This document shows positions 22,608 through 34,051 of a DNA stretch of 64,000 bases, piece after piece. Source of the DNA: Ophiosphaerella korrae (taxonomy: Eukaryota; Ascomycota; Dothideomycetes; Pleosporales; Phaeosphaeriaceae); NCBI GenBank assembly GCA_028456385.1, contig JALNQF010000090.1, positions 1 to 64,000 of the forward strand. Reading direction: 5' to 3'. The notes beneath the pieces were generated by a model. It was not told the origin of the DNA. It worked only from the letters and a program-made list of their open reading frames with translations, and did not search any database. Position 1 is the stretch's first letter; each line of letters begins with the position of its first letter. Position numbers and translations under genes: made by a program.

Positions 22608-24761
22608 TGTGTTACCAGTGGATCAATGGCTGTAAGCAGATTACTGCAGATAACAGGTGCTTTGGCTTGCAAAGATAAGATCCGGGAACCTCTGTTTGGT
22701 GTAGACTGAAGACTAAGCTGATGGCCTTTTCGGGGTTGCGGTGGTACAAGACTGAGGTAATGCCCGGTAAAGGGAAGCGTAATATGATCCCCCGGGCATG
22801 AACAGAATGGCTCGGCCAGCGATAGGATTCGAGCCGCAGCAGTTGGGGGTTGGGTATTCTGACGTGTTTGGCTTTTCGAATGGGAGTGGAGCAAAGGTTA
22901 TGCACTCAATGCAGTCGAAAGGATAGATTCGCCTCCGGGGGGGTTGCTGTGGAAAGTCGCGAGACAGTCCCAACACACAACGCGTGCGAGGCACGAAATG
23001 AAATGATGGCCGGCTGTATAGGTAAAGACTACTATAGTCCAGTAAGTTGATGCAGACGCGGAGGCTAAATCCGGGTAGCGCACCGTTTTTACGAGGCGTG
23101 GCTGCGGTAGGCGAATAGGGAGCAAATGGCCGTTGACGTAGCCGGGTAGTCGGTTCCAATAGTAGCCAGCAATTCAATGTACCTCAACAGCGACGAAACG
23201 AAAGACAATAGGGGACGAGGACAACGCGAGCAAAGCGGTGAGCGAAGGACGGACAGGCAGCGCAACAAGAAAGCGAGGACTTTTGTGGGGACCCAGTTAA
23301 TATTATTTTTCGGGTGGAGGAGGGCTGAGTGTGTCCTTGTCCTTGTGCGTGGCCAGAGCACTGGCAATGCGCATTACATGGAAGCGTGCTAGGGACCCCG
23401 GGGCGAGCACTACATGGTACATGGTGGATTGGCGCAGGTGGAAGATCGTGAATCGAAGGCCACACAATCCGTGGCCTATGCTGAGGCCTGCTTACCGAGA
23501 CGGGTCCCCCCAGGAAATGCTCGTATGGCACTGCAGGAAGCAGTAAGTGGCCCGACAGCTGACGAGTTTGTTTTGGCGGGCCTCTGCTGATTCGGAAGGG
23601 AGCTGTGCCTACCGGGAATGCAGGAGCAACAGTAGCGTTCAGAACGATAATAATGGCGTAAGAGCTGAACTACGAAGATTTCGCTTGGTTAGGGATCTCC
23701 TGCCAACGTTTGGCGTGTGGAGCTCTGCGCGCGGGCGCTAGGTAAATCATTTCACGCGTTGTTTGGTGTTTTGACTGGTTCCAGGCACAACAAACATGAA
23801 CCACCAGCACCATGTATGGTCAACAAGTCCTAAACCTTCTTGGCTGTGCTAGGATATGCGCTGCATGTCCCCACGGGTGCCAGAAAATACGGAGGTTCCA
23901 CCGAGCAATAGTGCTAGGGGCTGCAGTGGCTAGGAGCACAGCAGACGCAACGATTAGACGATGGTTGCACAGCCTGCATGTCCTATGCCCAGAACCAGTG
24001 TTTGGGATTGCCTTGAAACACCCCTGGACGTTTGGCTGGCGATTCATGGAGTTGAAACAAACAGGCAACGTGAGCAGCCATGAGCGTGAGCCTGACGCTG
24101 TTGGCGGTCGCGTGCAGGGTTCGGCATGTTGTTTTTGCGTGCCGCCCCTCGTTATTGACAGTGAAGACTAGATAGAGGCCGGTAATTAAACCATATCGTT
24201 CTATTGCATCAGCGGGCGAGGAAGCGATTCAACAAGATGCCTGTCCTATTGATAGCTTTGCTGTGGGCTGACGACATGGCCCCGGATGTAAGCCTTTAGT
24301 AGGACGCACATTTCAGCTGTTTGGACCTAAGATGTGAGTCGTTCGTGCCTGGAAACCCAGGCGGCCATGTGGCGTGCATGGCAAGTGGCCTTCATTTTCA
24401 ATTTTAGCACCACCGCGCCTCGGCGGAGAAATGTGTGACCGGTGCCGACGCCACGCCTTGGCATGGCTGGTGAGCGTCCCGCTTGAAGCTGCGGGTGTTG
24501 ACGACAGAGAGAGTCTGCCTAGCCCAAGTTCCGTTTCCATCGCCTTCTGTAGGCAAACAATACACGACCCAACCTCTGCTGCCTGATCACCTTTACCGTG
24601 ACTCGACTGCGCTTGGCCGTTCACTACTATTCCATAGATATCTCATCGCACCCGACCGGGAGCAAGGTTCCTTCTCTGCTCCCCGCCTTGCCATCATCAC
24701 CCCGCCCCTCCACCAGCTTCAACTTATTCTACCAAATCCACAAATAGTCACCACCGCCACA
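22608..24761. other. Long divergent intergenic region
   Basis: Separates the four-helix membrane protein (minus) from RAD23 (plus). The GC content is gene-like and several open frames overlap on both strands, but none shows a domain, a signal peptide with a continuation, or paired splice sites that extend it. It may hold long 5' leaders or a non-coding transcript. Confidence 0.45.
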
Positions 24762-26190
24762 ATGAAGATCACTTTCAAGGTATGTATGCGTGTTTTTGTC
24801 TGCGCATGCCGACAGCTCGCTTACACGCCCCTCGTAGGACCTCAAGCAGAACAAGTTCGTCATTGAGGCCGAGCCATCAGAAACGGTAACTACACGCCTC
24901 CTCTACCTTCTTGTCGAAGCATCTGGCTAATACCGCAGGTAGATTGGCGGGCTCAAGTCGAAGATCCAGGCAGACAAGGGCTGGGAGGTGCCCCAGCAAA
25001 AGCTCATCTACTCTGGTGCGCTCGCTTCCCGGCATTTTGCTGTATGACACACTTGCGCCCACAGTTGCTGACCCAGATCACCAGGCAAGATCCTTCAAGA
25101 CTCAAACACGATAGAGTCATACAGTATTGAGGAGAAAGGCTTCATCGTGTGCATGGTGTCCAAGGTGAGAAGCAGCAACCCACGCTGTAACCAAGCTCAC
25201 TAACTGCCATCACAGCCAAAGCCATCTGGCGCCTCATCAAGTAAAGCTGCTCCTTCAACGCCTGCTCCTTCTCGAGCTCCGGCCCAGACACCCTCTGCTC
25301 CAGCGGCTCCGGCTCCCGCCCCGGCTACCTCACAAAATGCGCCTGCGACACCTTCACCCGCACCTGCAACACAAGCCTCTGGCCCAAGCTTCAATGACCC
25401 CTCAGCCCTTACCATGGGAGGTGCGCGCGAGGACGCCATTGCCAATATGGAGAGTATGGGCTTCGCCAGGGCTGATATCGATGCAGCTATGCGCGCTGCT
25501 TTCTTCAATCCTGATCGCGCCGTCGAGTATCTTCTGACTGTGAGACAACCGATGCTTTTACCGAATTAGCCATGTGCTGACCATTTGTAGGGTATTCCCG
25601 ACAGCGCACGTCAAGAGCAAGCGCAAGCAGCAGCACCAGCAAGCGCACCGACTCCGTCCCAGCCGGCCGCCGCGGGAAACACAGGTGTGACCACCGCAGC
25701 CTCTAGCGGAGATGAGCCGATAAATCTTTTCGAGGCTGCTGCGCTGGCCGGCCAGAATCGTGGGGGGTCTGGCGGCGGGGCTCGCTCGGGTAGCACTGGA
25801 GGTGGTGCACTCAACGCCAATAGTCTCGAATTTCTGCGCAACAACCCTCAGTTCCAGCAGCTACGACAGGTCGTGCAACAGCAGCCACAAATGCTTGAGC
25901 CTATCCTCCAACAGGTCGGTGCAGGAAACCCACAATTGGCGCAGATGATCGCAGGAAACTCAGAGCAATTTCTGCAGCTGCTATCCGAGGATGCTGACGA
26001 GGATGCGCCGTTACCTCCTGGTGCGCAGGCCATTTCCGTCACCGAAGAGGAACGCGAGGCAATCGAGCGCCTGTGTCGCCTTGGCTTTGAACGCGACCTT
26101 GTCATCCAGGCCTACTTCGCGTGCGACAAGAACGAAGAGCTGGCTGCCAATTTCCTCTTCGACCAGCCGGAGGATCCAGATGAACAGTAG
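24762..26190 (+). CDS. RAD23: UV excision repair / ubiquitin receptor Rad23
   Basis: Six exons, 24762-24779, 24838-24885, 24943-25015, 25085-25164, 25216-25539 and 25591-26190, join to 380 residues. The first exon is only 18 bases (MKITFK). Residues 1-75 are the ubiquitin-like domain (DLKQNKFVIEAEPSET-IGGLKSKIQ, then KLIYSG-KILQD across junctions). After a Pro/Ala linker, UBA1 lies at about 143-181 (NMESMGFARADIDAAMRAAF). The Rad4/XPC-binding STI1-like domain is about 256-305 (LEFLRNNPQFQQLRQVVQQQP). UBA2 is about 332-373 (EREAIERLCRLGFERDLVIQAYFACDKNEELAANFLF). In the known role Rad23 stabilises Rad4 in nucleotide excision repair and carries ubiquitylated proteins to the proteasome by its UBL domain. 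At the third exon the acceptor GTAG at 24942 is used rather than CAG at 24938, because only this keeps the UBL sequence. Confidence 0.96.
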
Positions 26191-27401
26191 ATATCTATGA
26201 CCTGTACGACCTATGTGCAACCTCACCATACCCGACTCTGCCATCTCCCCGTCTTGATGCCATCGTCACAATGTCACATCGCATTCTTTGATATCAATTG
26301 ATGATCCTCGAACCCACTTCGGCTGGATGTCTGCAGATGCCTTGGCGCGGAGGAGTGATACTGCGCGTCTGCTTTCGTTATTGATGATAGTACGATGCCT
26401 TCCAGATTAGGAAAAGATAAGAGTTCTGTAGATTCGGATGCAGATAGCTCGACCTTGGTTTTCCGAAAGGATGAAGGGGAAATAGTCCATCAATGAGACT
26501 AAAACAACCAATTCATGACTGCATGCATGGTGTGAATGTTACTAATTTCTCACTCGCCTTAGGTCAAGCAGATTCTATTATCTTGAGAAAGTTTCTCTTT
26601 CGGGATTGCGAGATTGGTAGGACTGATATGTTGTGCCAAATGTTAGAATATTTCCATAAGTGTTTGCATCACGTGGGTGTCTGGATGGGGAAGGAACGCT
26701 CATGGGCATGCCCTGAACTGGAAAATGGCGTGACTTGGTGGCTTCCCGGTTGGTAATCGTTCGTTCTTATTGTATCTAGTCATGTTCATACTTGCCCTGT
26801 TGCTTTTGATATATTTTGGTCTCTTGTTAACTCCCATTGTCTCTACGCAAAAGCTGGCTCACACCTGCATGGCAGGACTCTGTTTAGTTCAACGAGATTT
26901 CAGCAGTATTAAACAGCGTTTCGTGGAATGAGTAGAGCCAGGCACTCATATTTATGGAATGCCTAACGAAGGGGAACATCAGTATCCTTCGTGGGAAGAA
27001 TACCGTAACGATGTACTTGGCAGCCCGGAACCCTGATAAATAGGACTCAGGATGTTCTCAATCAAATTCTAGGTGCTTTCTTTTAGTTTTCCCTAGATCT
27101 TGAGAGCTATACTGATTCAGATACAGATAGATCGATTCAATGAGACTCCAGGCAAGGCTGACATCTGCAGCCCTAAAGCCTTGGCTTCGACCTCAGCTGC
27201 GCACTACCATTAAAATCGCTTCCTTATCTTCCCACCGTTGATCGTATCTTTGTATTCTAACTACTCGTTAATCTGAGTTTTCACATTTTTGTTATCGCTA
27301 TAATTGTCGTATACCAAAGCAAAACAAAAACTGTATGTAACACCTTGTGACGAGTTACATTCATCGTGGACGCACGAGGCCAGCTTCTTGAACCCACCAT
27401 G
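26191..27401. other. Intergenic, no gene seen
   Basis: 3' flank of RAD23 and upstream of the decayed STAND/G-alpha-like gene. An isolated open frame at 26493-26756 has no recognisable motif. Confidence 0.55.
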
Positions 27402-29151
27402 GCCGAGGCTCTAGCTATTATCGGGACTGTTGATGTCGTCTGTAATATCGTCGACGTCATTGGAAAGACAATTTCTAAGATCAGCGATATCCAGTCGAAA
27501 CGGAAAACCGCAGACCTGGCTCTCCTCAGCCTTGCATCTCAATTAACAACTCTGCGGGCCGCTCTAGTGGAGATACAGACATGGCTCGAGAATAACCCAG
27601 AGAATGTGCACCACCAGCTGACTATGGACCTCGATATGTCGTTGTCATGCTGCCGTCTACTAGCTTCTGAGCTTGAGCACTTCTTCTCCCAGATTGACAC
27701 CAGCCTGGACAATTCTTTAGGGCCATCCGGCAAGATAAGGTTGCTTATGAGAGGCCAAGGTGCAAACGATATTCAAAATTTATCGGGCGTCAAACTAGCT
27801 CTTTGACTCTTCTCCTCACTGCTTGCAATTGGTGAGTCAAGCTTTCCAAAGTCGGTCAAATCGAACAAGAGGCTAAGTAGAACAGCACCTCATTATCTGA
27901 ACAAAGACAGCTCCTGGAGAAACCAAAGACACGAAAAACGCTCGCTCGTGCTCGATCTGACTCGGCATCATTGATCGTTCATAGGGATAGTGCATCTGTT
28001 GCCAGCAGATGGACAGACAATCTTTCAAAGCTGTCTTATATCTTTGAGTTTGATGCTGATGTTCTGTCTTCCCGGGTGTACGAACGTATACTTCGGCTTT
28101 CTCTAAAACAGTCTGTGAGGCAACAACAAGCACCGCCAGTTCCAATGCCAAGGCCACGTGTTCTTCTCCTTGAGGACGATTTGATCGCCAAGTTTCTGAT
28201 CGCACGAGGCTTATTTTCATCACAATTAATCGAGAAGAGCGAAGAGGTAACACTGCTGATGCGATCAAGCCTATTATTTCAGAAGACGTGTGTGGAACTG
28301 ACTATGGAAGTCATACGTGTCCTCACCGTTTATCTTTTTACGTGGGAGGCAACCGAGTGGGTGGAAAATGATGTTGTGTTTGGCATTGCACGCGAATCGC
28401 TAGTTGTCGATATTGATATCCGTTGCTTACATGCGATAACATCCTTTTGGTCTTTTCCAATGTTTGGAGACGCATTAGGCAGAGTTCTGCGAAATCTAGA
28501 ACTTCGGGTAGGAAGGCTTGATGTAAAGAAACCAGGAGAGTGAGTATAGTATGATTGCGCTCCCTGTTGGCGTGTCACTAAGCTTTAAAGTTACATGCTC
28601 AAGCGCATCAAGCACTTGACCCAGGTACCTGAAGGTTCACTGGGAGATCTCCAGTACTCAACCAGAAGCCTTTGAGCAGCGGATGTGCTACTTCATTTAA
28701 GTCCACTAACCCCCCCTTTATCTTGAACACTCATTGGGAAGCTGATACATCTTCTCTGAGCCCACCCCGTCACGAGCCTGTGGTAATTGTTCAAGTAATT
28801 GATATACTGAGAAGGTGCCGTCTATATTCCGCAGATGAATTTGAAGAATTTGCTAGGGATCTCTCTGAAAGCCTCACTAAAGACTTGGAACGCTTTGTAA
28901 AGTCAAGAAACGTACAGTGGGTATTAATTTTCCAAGACATATCAACAAATCGGGCATCAAGGTTCACTTCCACTTGGGCCTGGGAAAAATTGCAATTCAT
29001 CAGCAAGACATTGCAAGAGGATTTTCAACACGATTTGGAAATGCCTCTTAGGGTGATTGTGCCCACTACGATGAAGGATGTCGATGCCGTGATGCAAGAC
29101 ATATTTTCTAAATTACAAGGGAAAAGATCGCGGTTCTGGTCCATCTTTTGA
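27402..29151 (+). pseudogene. Decayed fusion of a STAND-type N-terminal domain with a G-alpha-like domain lacking nucleotide-binding motifs
   Basis: The first block (27402-27780) reads MAEALAIIGTVDVVCNIVDVI and a helical domain typical of the fungal N-terminal domain found before NLR/STAND or G-alpha-like modules. Near 27775 the frame breaks: DIQN is followed in another frame by RQTSSLTLLLTACN, the expected continuation, consistent with one missing base. After an intron-like gap a second block (about 27891-28543) continues LLEKPKTRK, RWTDNLSKLSYIFEFD and a segment in which AITSFWSFPMFGDAL resembles the G-alpha helical/switch region. A third block (28672-29151) contains VQWVLIFQDIS and PLRVIVPTTMKDVDAVMQDIF, positioned like the NKxD and TCATDT parts of G-alpha. 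The P-loop position reads LLLEDDLIAKFL, with no GxxxxGKS. At least two frame breaks make it a probable pseudogene; unrecognised introns are the alternative. Confidence 0.6.
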
Positions 29152-29572
29152 ATTTAATGGAAGTCACTAAGCTGGTTGCCAAAAGTTATCAATCATTTGA
29201 ATCTGTGATACAAAAAGAGAAGAGTTTTGTACATCTGGAGGAATGTCAACCATATCTCTTGCAGTTCAAGTGCGCATCATATAAGCCACGATATTTCAGC
29301 TAATGCTGCTATTGCGTTGGAATGTATTTGATTAGGGCTCTGGCATGAATTCAAATCTTGTTGTTCTTACCAGGACAAAGTAAACCCAGGTAACTGCACA
29401 ATGTTGTGAACTTCAATATATACCTAATTACACAAGACCTGCACCACATCACTTAACCCAACAGCCTCATGTCGCAATGCACTCAAACAACAGTATAATA
29501 ATTCATATCCAATACTCGCCCGCTCATTCAACATACACCCCCCTGACTAGCCACTCGTCCCCATCCCACCCA
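29152..29572. other. Intergenic between decayed gene and SIP3 3' end
   Basis: Short 3' flanks of two convergent transcription units. The stretch 29520-29640 is C-rich and the SIP3 coding exon follows. No further gene. Confidence 0.5.
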
Positions 29573-32500
29573 TCAAATCAACCCCCTCCCTACCCCCTCC
29601 AAACTCCTCCGACAATCCCCACAATATCCCCTAACCCACTCTTCAACCTCCCTCTCCCCACTTCCTCCTTCCAGCATTGCGCCCACGCGCTCACACCGAT
29701 GCGTCTCATCCCGTAACCAACTCTCATACTCGGCATGCACAACCTCCTTCTCAATGCGATTCACGACGCGCAACGCAACAAGCAGATCGTGCCGATGCGA
29801 CCCGAGATTCTGGCGCGTGCGGTGCAAGCGACGAGTGCTGTGTGTGGAGGGTGTGAGGGGAGATGCTGACGACGTGGGATTGTGCAGGAGATGTGTGAAG
29901 ATTTGATGGCTAGAGGGAATCAGTGAGCAACTACTATTCGAGATGGACGGCATGTGCAACTTACCATTTATTTTCAGAGGCGCCGCTGAACGGGGCTGGG
30001 ATGTCGATGTCCGTGGCGTTGGGGTTGAGAAATGTGTGCTCGATGTCGCGGAGGTAGATGGAGCGCGTCATGCTTGTGGAGGGCCCGATGCCGAGGCGCG
30101 ACATATATTTTGCTGCGGAGCGCTCGTTCCACGACGACCAGGTTTCTTTAGAGGTGTAGAAGAAGTTTGCGCCGCTGCTGAGGAGAAGGAGGGTTAGGAG
30201 GAGCTTATGGGTAGAGATGACGGAGCCTAGGCCGGCAAAGGCGGCAAGGATCCAGCTCATGATTGTGGAGAGGATGCTGATAATGATGTTACCAATTAGT
30301 TGCGCGATAAATGATCCAGTTGTTTGCGGCTGCAGTTTGAATTTACGGGGTCGATTTGGTGGTGGGATATCTTGAGCGGCTAGTTGTAAGGCCTGGGTTT
30401 GTATACCTATTGGACCGAAGATGTTGGTCACTTTGGCTGTGTTGCGATTGTGTCCTAGGCGCGCGACCTGATCGTTGACGACGTCAACTAGGTCTTGAGC
30501 CTCAAGCTCCATATCCTGTAGGCCTTGACGTTCAATGAGCTTCTTTGCGAAACGTGGATTGCGTTTCCAGTCCACTTTAGAGTAAATGGCAAGCTTGCAT
30601 CGCGATTTGTGGACGTGTGTGATTACGATCTTGCTGTGTAAAGCAAATCTCTCGTGGCCCGGAAGGTACCAAGGGGTTTTCTTGTCCGATACAACGTAGC
30701 AGAGATGGTCGTTCAGGACCTCGATAATCTGGTAGTCGTTGATGACTACTGCCCCATTCTTACTGGGCTGCGCAATTTCGTATTCGAAATCGCGCCGTTG
30801 GAGTGCTTGTTCATTTGTCACCCATGGTCCCTGTACGACACGTAGAGCGCACCGTTCTCGATAAAGCAGCTGAAATACTGCGCTCTTGTCACCAAAGAGA
30901 ATATGGAATAGGCCCTTGGCGCTTATGTCGTAATCCTTCTCGACTGCCACTTGGGTCATGCCACTTGGCGTAAATAGTACAGGTTGGGATGGTAGTTTGA
31001 ACTTGGTGATGTTCTTGTTGGCACTGGCACCAGCAGGTTCGAAGAGATTCCCATCGATACGAAGACTAGTTTTGATGTTCTTCCCGCCATAGCCTGGATC
31101 AATTGGAGTATCTGGTGACACATCCTCCCAGCCATCATCGCCTGATGAGGGTTGATTGTCGTCCAGTTCGAGCTTGATGAGCTTTTTCATAATTGCTTCA
31201 AGGTCGTGCTCGCCTGTTGTAGCATTCTTGACAAGGAAGTTGAGGCGTCGTAAGAGCAGCCTTAGTGGCTCAAGAAATGTTTTGACAGTAAGTCTGGTGG
31301 CACCATCTTCTCTTGTTCCAGACTTGAAGTGGAGGAAAAGGAAGTCACAGTCTTTACCAGGTGCAGCAGTCACTTCGTCGATTGAACCCATACCGAGACC
31401 GGTGATAAGAACTAAACCAAGATGGTTACTGTAGAAGTAGACATTGTTTGAAGTGACATAAACTCGACCTGGAAATTCTTGCTGCTCAGTGGGGTTCCAA
31501 ACGGCACGAAACACCAATACAACCTTCTCAGCACGAGGGACGGTAGGGAACAAAATTCGAAATTGGGCATCTTGCATGCGTAGCGCAAGAGGGTAGTAGT
31601 TCGGAAATTCGTCAGTAGTTACCATTTTTTTCTTTGGTGATGGGGCTGGGCCGCCCATGCTCATCGACTTGCGGTGAGCAGCAACAGTAGGCGTACTAGG
31701 TCTTGAGTTTACCTCAGGCTGGTCTTCAACAGGTCCAATAGCTGGCGACTGTTTGGTTGGGCTTGGGGGGCCGGACTGGCTACGAATGCGACTGATCGGT
31801 CCATCGTCGTGGGCCAGGCGATTGACATAACCCCAATTTACAGATCCCCACAAATTTGCCATGAGTCCACCAGGCATATTGCCGGAGCGTCCAATCCCTA
31901 AGCCTCGCTCTCCGCTCACGGCGACTGCAGCTTTGCTTAAATTTGTTGGAGCAGGTGGACTCGCGAGCGTGGAAGGAGATAGACTGGTGTATGGTAAGGT
32001 CTGACCCGTAACGAGTCGTGTATCTGGAAGGCCAGGCGCAGGCGCCGTGATCTGGCCAACCTGTACAATGTTGTGACTTGCGGAAGCAAGGCTTGCAGAT
32101 ATCAGACTGGCAATACCACCAGCAGCAGAAGAAGGATTGCTCCCACTCAATTGAGGGCCTACTGCAGATTTTCGTGTTAAATCCAGCTTCTCCATGATTC
32201 TGGCACGACTACTTTCGCTGGCTGGCTCGACCCCTGTGTTCCGTCTAGTGACATCGAAACTTCCTCGTGTGGCTAGTCCATCACCACCAGGAATTGCGAG
32301 AGTCGTTTCTGCACGTTCAAGAGAGCCAATGTCATCACTTGGTTGGGAAGCATGGGCTTCGGAGGTCTTTGCAGCAAATTCTGGGGCAACAGGAGGGCTA
32401 ATGGAAAAGGCAGCATCAACTGAGCCCTGGGCTCCGTCTCTGGAGGTATCTTCCAAAGCTTTACGCTTGGCGACCTCAAAGGCCGATATCCACTCGGTTA

Positions 32501-33751
32501 TGTCATTTTGCGTCTCGGCCTGGAGAAGAATGGTTGTGTCTTTTGTTTTTACTTCGAAGCAGAATCGTCGCTCCTCTTGGAATGCTGGTCGTATACCACA
32601 TAGCAGGACACCTATTTTCTCGGACTCCTCTACGGCACCGGAGCGCGTGCCCTGTGTGAGCCAGCCAAAGATGCCGTTCTTGACAAAGAACCACCTCCTC
32701 ACCCAGTATGTTCTGGCAGGCTTGCCTGTAATAGTGCGCTGAAACAGCCAGCCCTGTTTTTCTGCCTTTTCGTTTGCTGGATCTGGCTTAGCGGGTGATG
32801 GGAGGTTGGCTGACGACGGCTGCGTGCCGAGATAAGGGACGGTCGACGCTGCATATGTGTCGAGATCTCGCGATGGACGGGCAGCGGCTTCAGCTGCAGC
32901 CTCGATCTGTTGGCGCGCCAGATGCAGCTCTCGCTTGAAGACGCGCTCGCCGTTCTCCATCTCCTTACTCCAACCACGTACACGCTCCACATCGACGGTC
33001 CAGCCGGCAAAAGCCTTGGTCGATGTCTCTCTAGCGACCCTCATATCGCGCCATTGTTCGTTGACCACCTTCACCAAAACCTTGTCCAGGGTCAACCGTA
33101 CTTGTGGAGCCATAACACAAAAGTTCATGCTGGCAGTAAGATAGGCTCGTCTCGCCTCGTGTAACTGAAAGGCATCTTCTCGTAGTGACGACGGTTCCTT
33201 GGACTTGACTTGGCCGGCATATCGCGCAATGATACCGTCAAATGTTCGCTGTGCTGAGTCGAGATTCTTGCGCGCCTCCTTCAACATGCGCAGGTCGTTT
33301 TGCAGAAAGGCCCTGATAGGATCACATACGGTGCTTTCTGCCCTCTTCATGCTCCGTAGCGTGCTATTCCAGAACTCACGTGCGCCCTCTCCAGACCGCT
33401 TGAGAGCCAGGACAGTGTAGTCATGGTCGAGGATGGCTTCGGATAGCTGCAATGGAGGATGCAAAGCTTGTATATAAGTGTCTACGAGGGCTTGGACATT
33501 CTGTAGCTCAGATGTGAGGCGCGAGGTTGCGCGAACATAGTTATCTAGCCATCGCTCAACGAGTTCGATCTGGTCGCTGAAATGGACGGCAGTTGCGCGG
33601 AAGGTGGGAGAATCAAGGGCGGCTTCTTTTATCACTACTGGACTACAATGAGGTCAGTTTTGGCTTGTTTGCGCATATGTTGAGCATACATCAACGCCAG
33701 TGGTCTGTCTACGAGCTCGAGTGCAGGCTGGGACGCTGTCTCTTGGGCCAT
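29573..33751 (-). CDS. SIP3: Sip3/Lam-family BAR-PH-GRAM-VASt protein (membrane-contact-site sterol transfer)
   Basis: Three exons, 33751-33690, 33642-29965 and 29909-29573, join into 1358 residues; introns are 47 and 55 bp. The first exon begins MAQETASQPALELVDRP and joins as LALI-PVVIKEAALDSPTF, typical of the family N-terminus. Domains in order: a helical BAR-like domain (about 40-270), a PH domain (about 310-420; KQGWLFQRTITGKPARTYWVRRWFF), a Ser/Pro-rich linker, a GRAM domain (about 720-800; PGRVYVTSNNVYFYSNHLGL), a VASt/StART-like lipid-binding domain (about 900-1080; VAVEKDYDISAKGLFHILFGD), then hydrophobic segments IGNIIISILSTIMSWILAAF and KLLLTLLLLSSG. In yeast, Sip3 and Ysp1 are the matching LAM proteins, anchored in the ER at contacts with the plasma membrane, moving sterols. 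The final exon adds about 112 residues of charged helical C-terminus. It is divergent from KRI1 across 300 bases. Confidence 0.93.
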
Positions 33752-34051
33752 GGTGGTAGTCTATTGCGATTGTAATGGGCATGGAAAATGGGTATCTAAT
33801 AGGAAAGCAGAATGAGCTAGGACTGAATTGTGAATGACATGTTGAAGGCCCAAGTGAGCATGTGTGAGCATATGGTGCTTCCTTCTTTGACGAATTGCTG
33901 TCTCGAGCGTTGAGAGGCGTGGCGTGGGTCGTCATCCCAGCCCCGACGTCAGGGTCCGCTGGGTCCACACGAAATCTTGGCTGCAGTGCCCTTCCAAAAT
34001 TTTGTTGCTGTTGCGCTACGCCCGCGAACTTGCACCATTCAACTCGCGATA
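33752..34051. promoter_or_regulatory. Shared divergent promoter of SIP3 and KRI1
   Basis: Exactly 300 bases separate the two start codons, so both promoters must lie here. No TATA box is obvious. Confidence 0.7.

Noticed and set aside
22800..22845. tRNA-like T-arm (GGATTCGAGCC)
   Set aside because: Neither strand gives a paired T-stem, acceptor stem or anticodon arm around it.
22713..24171. Several overlapping 100-150 codon frames on both strands
   Set aside because: None has a domain, signal peptide with sensible continuation, or compatible splice sites.
32194..32742. 182-codon plus-strand open frame inside SIP3
   Set aside because: Opposite strand of the PH/linker coding region.
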